DNA of 64,000 nucleotides from Halobellus sp. MBLA0158. Lineage in GTDB: Archaea; Halobacteriota; Halobacteria; Halobacteriales; Haloferacaceae. Below the pieces are notes generated by a model. The model saw only the letters and a list, made by a program, of their open reading frames with translations, did not search any database and was not told where the DNA came from. Location: positions 1,860,001 to 1,924,000 of the forward strand of contig NZ_JBGNYA010000001.1 in assembly GCF_041477585.1 (NCBI RefSeq), in the 5' to 3' direction. Made by a program: the position numbers and the translations under genes. Positions 18,580 to 27,500 of the stretch are shown in pieces (position 1 is the first letter of the stretch; each line of letters opens with the position of its first letter).

Positions 18580-21087
18580 TCACTCGCCCACGACGGCGTA
18601 GACGCGCCCGGTCCCGTCGGCGAGGAAGACCGCGCCGTGGCCGAGCGCCGGCGGCGCGTCGGCCCACCGCCCGAGCGAGAGCCGCCACCGGACGTCTCCC
18701 TTCGCCGCGTCGAAGGCCGACAGCGTTCCGGCGTGATCCCCGGCATATACCGTCGCCGTACCCGCCTCGCCGGTCCCGCCGGTTCCGTCGGCCTCGGTAG
18801 CGACCGCCGGGGAGGCGTGAATCGCTCCCTCGGCCGGCGCGCGCCACGCCACGGAGCCGCCCTCCCGAGCGAGCGCGACCACTTCACCGGCTGTCGTCCC
18901 GACGAAGACGTGCCCACCGGCGACCGCGACCCCGCCGTAGATCGCGCCGTCGAGCGACTGCGACCACCGGCGGTCGCCGTCGACGCCGACGGCCGTCACC
19001 GTCCCGGACTCGTCGGCGACGTAGACGCTCCCGTCCGCGACCGCCGGCCCCGAGCGGACGTCGCCGTCGAGGGAGACTTCCCAGGCGACGTCGGTATCCG
19101 CGGTCGATCCGCTTCTCCCGTCTGTCACGACCTCCAGCGCGACGAGTCGACCCGCGCGCGTGGCGGCGAACAGCCGGTCGTCGACCACGGCTGGCGCGCC
19201 GGGGACAGGAGAGCCGAGTCCGCGCCGCAGACGGAGGCTGCCGGTCCGCGCGTCCACGGCCGCGACGCCCTCGCTGGTCCCGACGTAGCCCCAGCCGTCC
19301 GCGTAGGTGATCGGCGAGCGCGGCTCGACCTCGGGGGTCGATTCCCACAGCGACTCGGGCTCCGGAAAGTCGATGTGGGGAGTCGGCGTGATCGTGGGCT
19401 CCCCGGGACCGGGGATCGCCGTGGGCGTCGCCGTCGGCGGGAGGTCCGCGCCCGGCGCGTCGCCGTAGTCGATCGTTCGCACGCGGGCGAACGAGCCGTC
19501 GGTACCGCCTGCGAGGAGCGTCTCGCGCGAGCCGTCGGCGCCGTCGAGGAACGCCGGCGTGAGGCCGGTCCCGCCGATGCTCCCGACGACGCCGAGTTCC
19601 AGCCCGTCGACCGCCAGCAGGTCGTACGTCCCGCCGTCGCGGCTCCCGCCAGCGACGGTCCGCGGCCCGACGACGGGACCGGGCACCGTCTCGGGCTGGA
19701 ACGGCAGAGTCCACCGCTGTTCGCCCGAGGCGGCGTCGACGGCCACGACCGTCCCGTACCGGTCGCCCGCGTACGCCGTGCCGTCCTCGACGCGGACGTC
19801 GAACTGCACCGCCCCGTCGGTCGGTGCCCGCCACCGGACGGCGCCGTCGTCGCGTCCGACAGCGACGAGGCCCTCGGTACCGCCGAAAAGCGCCGCCTCG
19901 TCGGTCAACACGGGGTTCGTTCCGACCTCCAGGCCGGGGCCGTCGCCCTCGCCGGTGCGCCACGCGACCGAGCCGTCGGGGGTGAGTTTCGCGGGGCCCT
20001 CGCCGAGCACGACGACGTAGACCCCGTCGGCCGCGGCGGTCGGGCCGCGGGTCACCCAGTCGCCGACGGTCTCGCGCCAGCGCTCCCGCCCGGACCCCGC
20101 CTCGACGGCGTGGACGGCGCCCCTGTGCGTCCCCGCGAACACGACGCCGTCGTGGACGCCGGGCGGGGCCGTCGGGTGCCCTTCGAGGGGCTCCGTCCAG
20201 CGCACCGTCCCGCTTTCGACGTCGACGGCGACGAGGACGCCCGCGTCCCCCGAGCCCCCGCCGTCGTCGGCGTCCCACCGCCGTGCCGCGACGTACGCGA
20301 CGCCGTCGACCACGACGGGCGGGAACGCGCGGCTCGGTTCGCCGGCCTGCCACAACTGCTCGCCGGAGGCGAGGTCGACCGCGACGACGCCCCCGGAGAA
20401 GGTGCCGACGAACGCGCGGCCGCCGTCGAGGGTCGGCGCGTAGAGGATCCCGCCGGGGACGTCGATCGTCCGTCGCAGTTCACCCGTGTCCGCGTCGAGG
20501 ACGGTGAGGCGCTCGCGCGCGGGGACGACGACGCGTCCGTCCGCCGCGCTCGGCGGGAAACGCCCCGCCTCGACCGTGGTGCGCCAGCGGACGGTTCCGT
20601 CTCCGTCCACGGCGGCGACTCGCCCGTCCTCGGCGACGGCGTAGACGGCGGCTTCGGAGTCGTCCCCGTCGCCGGTCTCGAACGACGCCGTCGGCCCGCT
20701 CGGACCGGGGACGCCCACCGCCGCGCCGACGGTGCCCGCCGCGGTGGTCTCCCAGCGCACGCTCGGGTCGCTCGTCGGCGCCGTCGACTCCGCCGCGCCG
20801 GTGTTGGCGGCGTCCGCGCGGGCCTGGGGCCACGGCCCCACGAGCGTCGGCGCCGGGCCGAGGTTGGCGTCCGTCCCCGATGACGGCGATGCGGTCGATC
20901 CCGCTGTCCTGTAATCGGTCTCCGGCGACGACGTTCCCGGCAGTCCACACCCCGCGAGCGGGAGGCTGATTCCGACGCTCGCGAGCGCGGCGACGAGGGA
21001 CCGACGCGTCGTCGCGGCGGTGGGATCGTCCGGCTCGCGAGCGTCGGACACGGCAGCGTCCGAATCCGACGGAGGAGGGCTGTGCAT
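18580..21087 (-). CDS. Twin-arginine lipoprotein with two PQQ-type beta-propellers
   Basis: The 835-residue product begins with a TAT signal (TTRRSLVAALASVG) ending in a lipobox LAGC near residue 50, so it is exported folded and lipid-anchored. The N-terminal part (about 70-545) is a propeller of repeated units such as VVAVDLASGEQLWQAG and YAGDRYGTVVAVDAASGEQRW. A Pro/Thr-rich linker (near 550-590, PTATPTAIPGPGEPT) joins it to a second propeller part (about 595-835). Such proteins resemble BamB or quinoprotein dehydrogenase propellers; dehydrogenase activity is not shown by the sequence. The start at 21087 fits the TAT signal; the frame is open to 21267 but that part overlaps the divergent gene's promoter. 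Confidence 0.88.
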   Translation of the reverse strand: MHSPPPSDSDAAVSDAREPDDPTAATTRRSLVAALASVGISLPLAGCGLPGTSSPETDYRTAGSTASPSSGTDANLGPAPTLVGPWPQARADAANTGAAESTAPTSDPSVRWETTAAGTVGAAVGVPGPSGPTASFETGDGDDSEAAVYAVAEDGRVAAVDGDGTVRWRTTVEAGRFPPSAADGRVVVPARERLTVLDADTGELRRTIDVPGGILYAPTLDGGRAFVGTFSGGVVAVDLASGEQLWQAGEPSRAFPPVVVDGVAYVAARRWDADDGGGSGDAGVLVAVDVESGTVRWTEPLEGHPTAPPGVHDGVVFAGTHRGAVHAVEAGSGRERWRETVGDWVTRGPTAAADGVYVVVLGEGPAKLTPDGSVAWRTGEGDGPGLEVGTNPVLTDEAALFGGTEGLVAVGRDDGAVRWRAPTDGAVQFDVRVEDGTAYAGDRYGTVVAVDAASGEQRWTLPFQPETVPGPVVGPRTVAGGSRDGGTYDLLAVDGLELGVVGSIGGTGLTPAFLDGADGSRETLLAGGTDGSFARVRTIDYGDAPGADLPPTATPTAIPGPGEPTITPTPHIDFPEPESLWESTPEVEPRSPITYADGWGYVGTSEGVAAVDARTGSLRLRRGLGSPVPGAPAVVDDRLFAATRAGRLVALEVVTDGRSGSTADTDVAWEVSLDGDVRSGPAVADGSVYVADESGTVTAVGVDGDRRWSQSLDGAIYGGVAVAGGHVFVGTTAGEVVALAREGGSVAWRAPAEGAIHASPAVATEADGTGGTGEAGTATVYAGDHAGTLSAFDAAKGDVRWRLSLGRWADAPPALGHGAVFLADGTGRVYAVVGE

Positions 21088-21234
21088 ACCCTCCCTGACC
21101 GACCGAGGGATAAGTGCTTTCGGCGGGCCGCCGCGGTGCGGTGATCGGTCCGAGGACGACCCGCGGACCGCTTCCGAGGCAGGGAGCGATACCGGGGGCG
21201 AAATTATTTGACGCTCGTCGCAATCAGTGTACAT

Positions 21235-22137
21235 ATGGAACGAACCGGGCCCGGAGCCTTCCTCCACTCCTTGTACCGCCGGTACGTCGGACCGGTCCGA
21301 GACAGCCGCGACGTCTACGCCGGGTTCGGCCTCTTTTTCACCGGCGTCGGGCTCGTGGTCGTCTCGATCGCCGTCTTCCTCTGGAGCACGACCGTCTCGC
21401 CCAGCGGGACGTTCAAGTTCGTCCTCCGGGAGTTTGCGGTGACCGCCGGCGCCGCGGGACTACCCATCGTGCTCTTTGGCGTCACGGTCCTGCTCCCCGT
21501 GTCGCGCCGGATCGACGCCGCCGCCGGATTCGGCGTCGTCGCGTGCCTGATCGCGGCGGTCCGCTTCACCCAGATCTACCCGCAGGCGTGGTACACGTAC
21601 AGCAGCACCGTCGTCGGCATCTACGCGCTCGGCGCGGTCGTCGTCGTCGCGACCGCCGGCACGGCGCTGTCCGGCTACCACGTCGAGCGGGCGACCGTCC
21701 GGACCGAAGCCGAACTCTCCGGCGGCTCGACGTCCGGTGAGTCGGAAGCCGCCGCCGACGAGCCGGAGGTCACCGACGAACAGGTCCGCCGAGACATCGA
21801 AGACGCGATGGAGGGCGCCGAGATCAACTGGGGCGGCGTCGAGCGCGACAGCGGCCGGACGCTGACGCTCACCGACTCCTCGCTCGACGACGCCGACAGC
21901 GTCGGCCTCGGCAACGCCTCGGCGAAGGAGTCCCGCGGCGGCAGCGTCGACGACGCGGTGGCGGGGCTCCAGAGCCTCCGCGGCGGCCAGAAGAAGACGG
22001 CCACGAGCGACTCCGGCACGTCCGATCAGGTGAACGCGCTGGCGGAGTTGCGGGCCCAACAGCGCGAACGCGAGGAGGCGGCCGCTGACGACGACGCCGA
22101 CGGCGTGTTCGACCGCCTCCGCTCGCTCTTCTCGTGA
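21235..22137 (+). CDS. Four-helix membrane protein with a long acidic cytoplasmic tail
   Basis: The 300-residue product has an amphipathic start (about 1-30), four hydrophobic segments (about 33-55, 68-92, 98-116 and 124-146) and a hydrophilic tail from about 150 to 300. The tail contains DEQVRRDIEDAMEGAEINWGGVERD, a serine-rich part and a final helical segment QVNALAELRAQQREREEA ending in DRLRSLFS. It belongs to a haloarchaeal membrane family whose role I do not recognise. It lies 104 bp before the salactin-like gene on the same strand, so a link to the actin filament, for example as an anchor, is worth testing. ATG at 21235 is preferred over an upstream TTG at 21208 because of promoter spacing from AAATTATTTG at 21201-21210. 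Confidence 0.75.
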   Translation: MERTGPGAFLHSLYRRYVGPVRDSRDVYAGFGLFFTGVGLVVVSIAVFLWSTTVSPSGTFKFVLREFAVTAGAAGLPIVLFGVTVLLPVSRRIDAAAGFGVVACLIAAVRFTQIYPQAWYTYSSTVVGIYALGAVVVVATAGTALSGYHVERATVRTEAELSGGSTSGESEAAADEPEVTDEQVRRDIEDAMEGAEINWGGVERDSGRTLTLTDSSLDDADSVGLGNASAKESRGGSVDDAVAGLQSLRGGQKKTATSDSGTSDQVNALAELRAQQREREEAAADDDADGVFDRLRSLFS

Positions 22138-22241
22138 GGTCGGCCGTCGGCTGACGGCGCCCCGCCGCGCCCGGTCGCCGAGCGAGATATGACAACAATC
22201 TACACAGTGCAATTTTTGTGGTATCCTAACAAGGGTTACCT

Positions 22242-23270
22242 ATGGCCAAAGGCCTGGACGTCGGTACGATGAACATCCTGTCATCGAGCCCTGACGGTGA
22301 CGGGACGAAGTTCGTACAGCAGCGCAACTCCTTCGTGGAGATCGAGTACAGCGATATGGCCGAACAGATGCTCTCGCGGAGCGAGGTCCTCCATATCCGG
22401 AAGGACGACAAGGTGTACGTCGTCGGCGACGACGCCCTCAACTTCGCGAACATCTTCAACAAGGAGACCCGCCGGCCGATGCAGCGCGGCATCCTCTCCA
22501 GCGAGGAGGCTTCCGCCATCCCGATGATCAAGCTCATCACCGAGCAGGTCGTCGGCGAGCCGAGCACCGACGGGGAGAATCTGTTCTTCTCGTCGCCGGC
22601 GGACCCGATCGACTCGGAGCTCTCGACGCTCTACCACCAGAAGACCCTGGAGTCGATGCTGTCGGACATGGGCTACGACCCCGAGCCGATCAACGAGGGG
22701 ATGGCCGTGATCTACAGCGAGCTCGCAGACCACAACTTCACCGGCCTCGGCGTCTCCTTCGGCGCCGGGATGACGAACGTCTGCCTGGCGTACTACGCGG
22801 TGCCGGTGATGAAGTTCTCGATCGCCCGCGGCGGCGACTGGATCGACCAGCAGGCCAGCCAGGCGACCGGGACGCCCGTCGACAAGGTGACCTCGATCAA
22901 GGAAGACGACTTCGCGCTCGACTTCCAGACCGACGTCGGCGGCGTCGAGGGCGCGCTGTCGATCTACTACGAGAACCTCCTGGACTACGTCGTCGAGAAG
23001 CTCTCGGCGGAGGTCGACGAGGAAGACGTCGAAGAGGACCTCGACGTCCCCGTCGTCGTGACCGGCGGCACGTCGAGCCCCGACGGCTTCGAGGAGCTGT
23101 TCGAGCGCCACCTCGAAGACGTCCAGATCCCGTTCTCGATCAGCGACGTCAGGAGCGTCGACGATCCGCTCTACAGCGTCGCCCGCGGGGCCCTCGTCGC
23201 CGCCCGCTCGGAAGAAGAGTCCGACGGCGCGGCGGCCGCCGCGAGCGCGCCCGAACCGGAAGAAGACTGA
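22242..23270 (+). CDS. Salactin/volactin-type actin homologue
   Basis: The 342-residue product shows the actin-ATPase fold: phosphate-1 loop [10 protein letters not shown] at residues 4-13, phosphate-2 loop [14 protein letters not shown] near 168-181, and the adenosine-site [13 protein letters not shown] near 271-283. The last 22 residues are an acidic Ala/Glu tail. Its length and opening match the haloarchaeal actins described as salactin in Halobacterium and volactin in Haloferax, which form dynamic filaments in cells. A short A+T-rich stretch CAATTTTTGTGG lies 20-30 bp before the ATG. A T5 run at 23335-23339 may end the transcript. The upstream neighbour is a membrane protein with a long cytoplasmic tail. 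Confidence 0.87.
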   Translation: MAKGLDVGTMNILSSSPDGDGTKFVQQRNSFVEIEYSDMAEQMLSRSEVLHIRKDDKVYVVGDDALNFANIFNKETRRPMQRGILSSEEASAIPMIKLITEQVVGEPSTDGENLFFSSPADPIDSELSTLYHQKTLESMLSDMGYDPEPINEGMAVIYSELADHNFTGLGVSFGAGMTNVCLAYYAVPVMKFSIARGGDWIDQQASQATGTPVDKVTSIKEDDFALDFQTDVGGVEGALSIYYENLLDYVVEKLSAEVDEEDVEEDLDVPVVVTGGTSSPDGFEELFERHLEDVQIPFSISDVRSVDDPLYSVARGALVAARSEEESDGAAAAASAPEPEED

Positions 23271-23383
23271 GCCCTCACCACGGTCCGATCCCCGATCCGC
23301 TACCACCGGCGCTGTGAAACAGGCCGGTCCCCGCTTTTTCGACGTCGCCGACGGTCCCGATCAGTCGACGGACTCCGCCGAAC

Positions 23384-23953
23384 TCACTCCTCAGCGTCAC
23401 GCTCCTCGTGACCTGCCGAATCGGTCGGAGTCGAATCGCTATCGGATTCGGTTGCCGATTCCGACTCCTCAGCTGAGTCCGCTTGGGGTTGTACGTCCGA
23501 CTCCGCGTCGGACTCTGACTCTGACTCTGACTTAGCCTCGGCGTCGGATTCTGTCTCTGCCTTCACTTCCGAGTCGGCATCCGACTCTGCTTCCGTTTCC
23601 ACTCCCGCCTCGATATCTGACTCTGCTTCCGCCTCAGCATCCGACTCTGCTTCCGCCTCCGTGTCCGTCTCCACTTCCGCTTCAGCGTCCGCGGATTCGT
23701 CCGATTCCTCCTCCTCCGATTCGTTGGCCGTCTCTCCGGCCGCGCCATCCTCGTCGTCGTTCCGCAGGGGCGCCTCTGCGAGTGACTGGCGGAATCGATC
23801 GATCGCCTCGTCCCAACTCTCTTCGGCGTCCGGGTTCGGCTCGAACTCGGAGGTGACGTCGGCGAACCGACAGCGTTCGCAGTACGTCGCCTCGCCGTCA
23901 CCCCCGGCGATCGTGATCGTCGACAGCGGTCGGCCGCAGCGGGGACAGTCCAT
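23384..23953 (-). CDS. Zinc-ribbon protein with a long acidic repeat tail
   Basis: The 189-residue product starts with a short zinc ribbon: CPRCGRPL at residues 3-10 and CERCRF near 25-30. A helical segment follows (WDEAIDRFRQSLAE near 46-60). From about residue 70 the chain is a degenerate repeat of Glu, Ser, Asp and Ala (EAEAESDAEAEAESDIEA-like units), with no hydrophobic core. The start at 23953 is chosen because it places the zinc ribbon at the N-terminus; the frame is open further upstream through the SRPBCC gene, which is the real gene there. The zinc ribbon may bind nucleic acid or protein. Repeat number may vary between strains. Confidence 0.75.
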   Translation of the reverse strand: MDCPRCGRPLSTITIAGGDGEATYCERCRFADVTSEFEPNPDAEESWDEAIDRFRQSLAEAPLRNDDEDGAAGETANESEEEESDESADAEAEVETDTEAEAESDAEAEAESDIEAGVETEAESDADSEVKAETESDAEAKSESESESDAESDVQPQADSAEESESATESDSDSTPTDSAGHEERDAEE

Positions 23954-23994
23954 ACGCGACCGTTCACGCCCCCGGTAGTTCAATATAGCCGACG

Positions 23995-24474
23995 TTATTC
24001 CAGCAGCGCCTTCGTCTTCCGGTGGCGCCCGCGGAACATCGGCTCGAAGCCGACCACCGCGAGCGGCGACGCCGACCGCCCGAGCGGGCCGCCCGGCAGT
24101 TCGTACTCGACCTCGTCTTCGACGATCGTCTCGTCGCCGTCGGCGACGAAGCGGTGCGTGTGGATCCACGTCGCGAACGCCCCGCCGCGCATCTCGTCGC
24201 GGAAGGTCGCGCTGTCCTCGTCGGACTCCCGCGCGACGATGACGGACGTCCAGCGCTGGCGCGGCCCGAGACCGAGGGGCTGCATCGACATCTCGATTTC
24301 CGCGCCCGTCTCCAGAACGTCGGGATCCGGCTCGCCGTCGGGGCCGGTAACGGATTCGATCCGGAGGTTCATCCACTCCGGCGTCAACGCCTCAAGTCCC
24401 GAAACGCGCGAGTGGAACTCCCAGACGTCGGAGAGCGGCGCCGACACCCGAGTCAACCGCGAGTACGTGGCCAT
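23995..24474 (-). CDS. SRPBCC (START-like) family protein
   Basis: The 159-residue product fits the helix-grip fold: an N-terminal strand TYSRLTRVSAPLSDVWEFHSR, the central TPEWMNLRIESV and GAEIEMSMQPLG strands, and a late WIHTHRF strand before the C-terminal helix. Such proteins bind hydrophobic ligands; the ligand here is unknown. It lies 41 bp upstream of the zinc-ribbon gene on the same strand and 85 bp after the end of the GH15 gene. Confidence 0.82.
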   Translation of the reverse strand: MATYSRLTRVSAPLSDVWEFHSRVSGLEALTPEWMNLRIESVTGPDGEPDPDVLETGAEIEMSMQPLGLGPRQRWTSVIVARESDEDSATFRDEMRGGAFATWIHTHRFVADGDETIVEDEVEYELPGGPLGRSASPLAVVGFEPMFRGRHRKTKALLE

Positions 24475-24559
24475 ACGGGAGCGAGGCGCCGACGAAGTAA
24501 AAGCGCCGTGGCGGATGGCGGATCCGACGTCCGTGGGTCGGGTCCGCGTCGGCCGCCGC

Positions 24560-27500
24560 TTACAGCGTGAAGCGGGTCACGTTCGTTCCCGCGGCGGTCA
24601 GGTCCTCGTCGCTCGCGGCCGCGACGATGATCTGGTTCTCGCCGTGTTCGATGTCGAGCGACGCCTCGAAGCCGCCGTCCTCTGGCCGACGGAGGGTGAT
24701 CTCCGACGGCGTCTTCACCGCGACGACCGCGGCGTCGGTCTGTCCGGACACGACGATCTCGTCGCCCTTGAAGCGGGTGCTCACGTGGAGGGAGGGGGCC
24801 TGCTCCCGGTCGCTCTCGACGTAGCGCTCCCGGAGGACCGACGGCGTCTCGATCGGCTCGCCGACGTCGATCCCGTGGGCCAGCCGGACGTACTGCGCCA
24901 TCGACCACGCCAGCGGGGTCGCCGCGCCGGTGCCCTCGCCGAACGCCCAGTTGTACTCGGTGCTGTGCTCGCGGTCCCAGACCTGCTCGGAGAGCATCCG
25001 CCCGGAGTTGGCGAATCCCGCCATCGTCTCCAGGAGGTTCTGCGGCTCCAGCGCCTCCTCGTCCGGGTCGTGCAGGAGTTCGTACTCCCCGCGCTCGCCG
25101 GTGAAGATGGGCCAGAGCCGCCCTTTGCCCTTCGCCTCGATCGACCACGGCGCGCCCTCCTCGTCGACGGCGCGCTCCCCGTAGCCGTCGCCGTTGTAGC
25201 GGTAGAACGCCGGCCCGTGCGGCGTGTCGACGCGGATGGTGTCGTCGACCTCCTGGACGGAGTTCACGACCGTCTCGTCGTCGGGGGGCTTGATCCCCAG
25301 CCGCGTCAGTTCGAGGAAGCCGGCGTCGATGATCTCCCGCTCGTCGAGCGTCGGGCCGTTGTTCGCCAGCGTCCGGAGGTGTCCCGCGTCGGGGTCGCCG
25401 TCGCGGGTGATGCGGACGAAGTACGGCGTGTTCTCGTGCCGCTTGGTGCCGGTCTCGGTCGCGGTCCACTCCTCGACGCGGTCGGCCCAGTCGTCGGCGA
25501 GCGCCTGCCAGATGAGCGCGTCGGCGTCGTGGCCCTCCTCGCGGGCGATGGCGGCCGAACACCCGAGCCCGGCGATCTCGGCGGCGATGGACGACGGCGA
25601 GTAGCCCGCCTCCTCTTCCCAGCGCTCCTGGGCGGTCGGCGGGCCGTTCCGCGCCACGTAGTCGGCCGAGCGCTTGACGTTCTCGTACTCGTATGCGGCG
25701 GTGTCGAAGTCGACCCCGTGCTGGCGGAGCATCCACGCCATCACCGCCGGGAACGAGATGTTGTCCATCTGCTCGCCGCCCCAGCGCGTCCGCCCGTTCA
25801 GGTAGGTGTTCTGCGGGATGAAGCCGCGGTCGTCCTGCTGGTAGCGGTAGATGTACTCTAAGGCCAGCCGACCGGTCTCGATGTCGCCGACCGCCTCGAA
25901 GGCGGTGAACACCTGATAGAGGTCCCGCGACCACACGAAGTTGTAGCCGTAGCCCTTCGCCTCCTCGGCGCTCACGGCCTCCCCCCACGGCACCGACGGG
26001 GAGGCGATCCCCGCGCCGAGGAACGTCTTGTCCTCGACGGCGCGGAGGCTCATCAGACAGGCCTTGTACTGATTCGCGAGCGTCTCGTCGTGGGCGACCG
26101 AGTCGGGCAGGTCCTTATCGGCGAGGAACGCCCGCCAGGAGTCGACGTAGCCCTCGCGGACCGTCTCGTAGTCGCGGCTCAGCGCCCCCGCGGCCTCCCC
26201 GAGCGCCGCGGCGGTGTCGGCGTCCTCGGCGAACCCGAGCGCGAGGTGGTTCGCGACCTCCTCGCCGGTGCCGATGCGACCCACGAGGACGACGTTCTCG
26301 TCGTCGACGCTGTCTTCGGGCTCCGGCGCGATGCCGTCCGAGAAGAGCTCCGCGAGGTAGTCCGACCCCGCGACGCCGACGGTGGCCCACTCGAAGCGGC
26401 CGGCGGCGGCCATCGCCGCGGCGACGCTGTACTCGTCGCCGTCCTCGTCGATGAGGAGCGGCTCGGCGTCGCCGGCCGGGTCGTAGGCGCTGGCGTCGCG
26501 CGCGACGAGGTTGTAGCCGGTCTCGCCGCCGAGGCGGATCCCGCGGTCCGTGGTGCCGGTGTTGACGAGCGCCGTGTCCGCGACGGCGTACAGTTCGTAC
26601 TCGTTTCCGTCGTCGGCCTCGAAGTCGACGTCGACGAGCAGGGCGTCGTGTTCGGGGTCGGCGACGTACTCCGCGGTGAGCGTCCAGCGGTGGCCGCGGC
26701 CGTCGCCGGTCTCCTCGATCACGTGCCTGAAGAGGAGGGCGTCGTCGTCGGCGACCTCCACGCGCCGCTCGATGGTGTCGGCCTCGTCGTCCCGCCGGGT
26801 CTCGTTGTGCGTGCGCGCGGTGTACGACGACCCGTCGGCGCCGACGACGAGCAGATCGAACGTCCGGAGGTTCATCAGGTCGACCCGCGGGAAGCGGACC
26901 TCGGTCAGCGACCCCTCGGTGAGCGTGAACCAGATCCGCGAGGGGTCCGCCTCGGTGTGGTCGGCGACGGTTCCGACGCCGTACTTCTCGCCGGTGGTCC
27001 AGCGCGGCCGACTCCCCGGCCCCGAGGGCGCGGGCTTCGGCGCGGGGAGCGCGTCGTGTCGCTCCAGCAGTCCGGTCGCCCGCAGGCGCGTCGCGTGGGA
27101 CCACGCCAGCGGCGTCGCGCAGTCGTGGGTCCCGTCGTCGAAGACCTGCTCGGAGAGGTAGCCGGCTCCGGTGGCGAACGGTCCGTCGGGCTGTAAGAGC
27201 TCGTAGAGTCCGGTCGCCTCGTCGAGGAACTCCGCCGCGGCGTCCTCCCGTCCGTAGGATTCGAGGAGCTCGGCGAACTCCGCGGCGGCGGTCGCCCCCC
27301 AGGCGGTCGAGACGGACCAGATCTTCTCGTCGTCCTGGTCGGCGCTCCGCCAGTAGTCGCCCTCGAACCGGATCAGCCCGGCTACGTCGCCCTCCTTGGA
27401 CTCGCGGTAGAGGTCTGTGAACGCGGCGCTGAGGTGGGTCTCCAGCCGCGACAGCTTCGACTCGGGAATCTCGGGCAGTCGGTCGACGTCGTCGTAGGCG

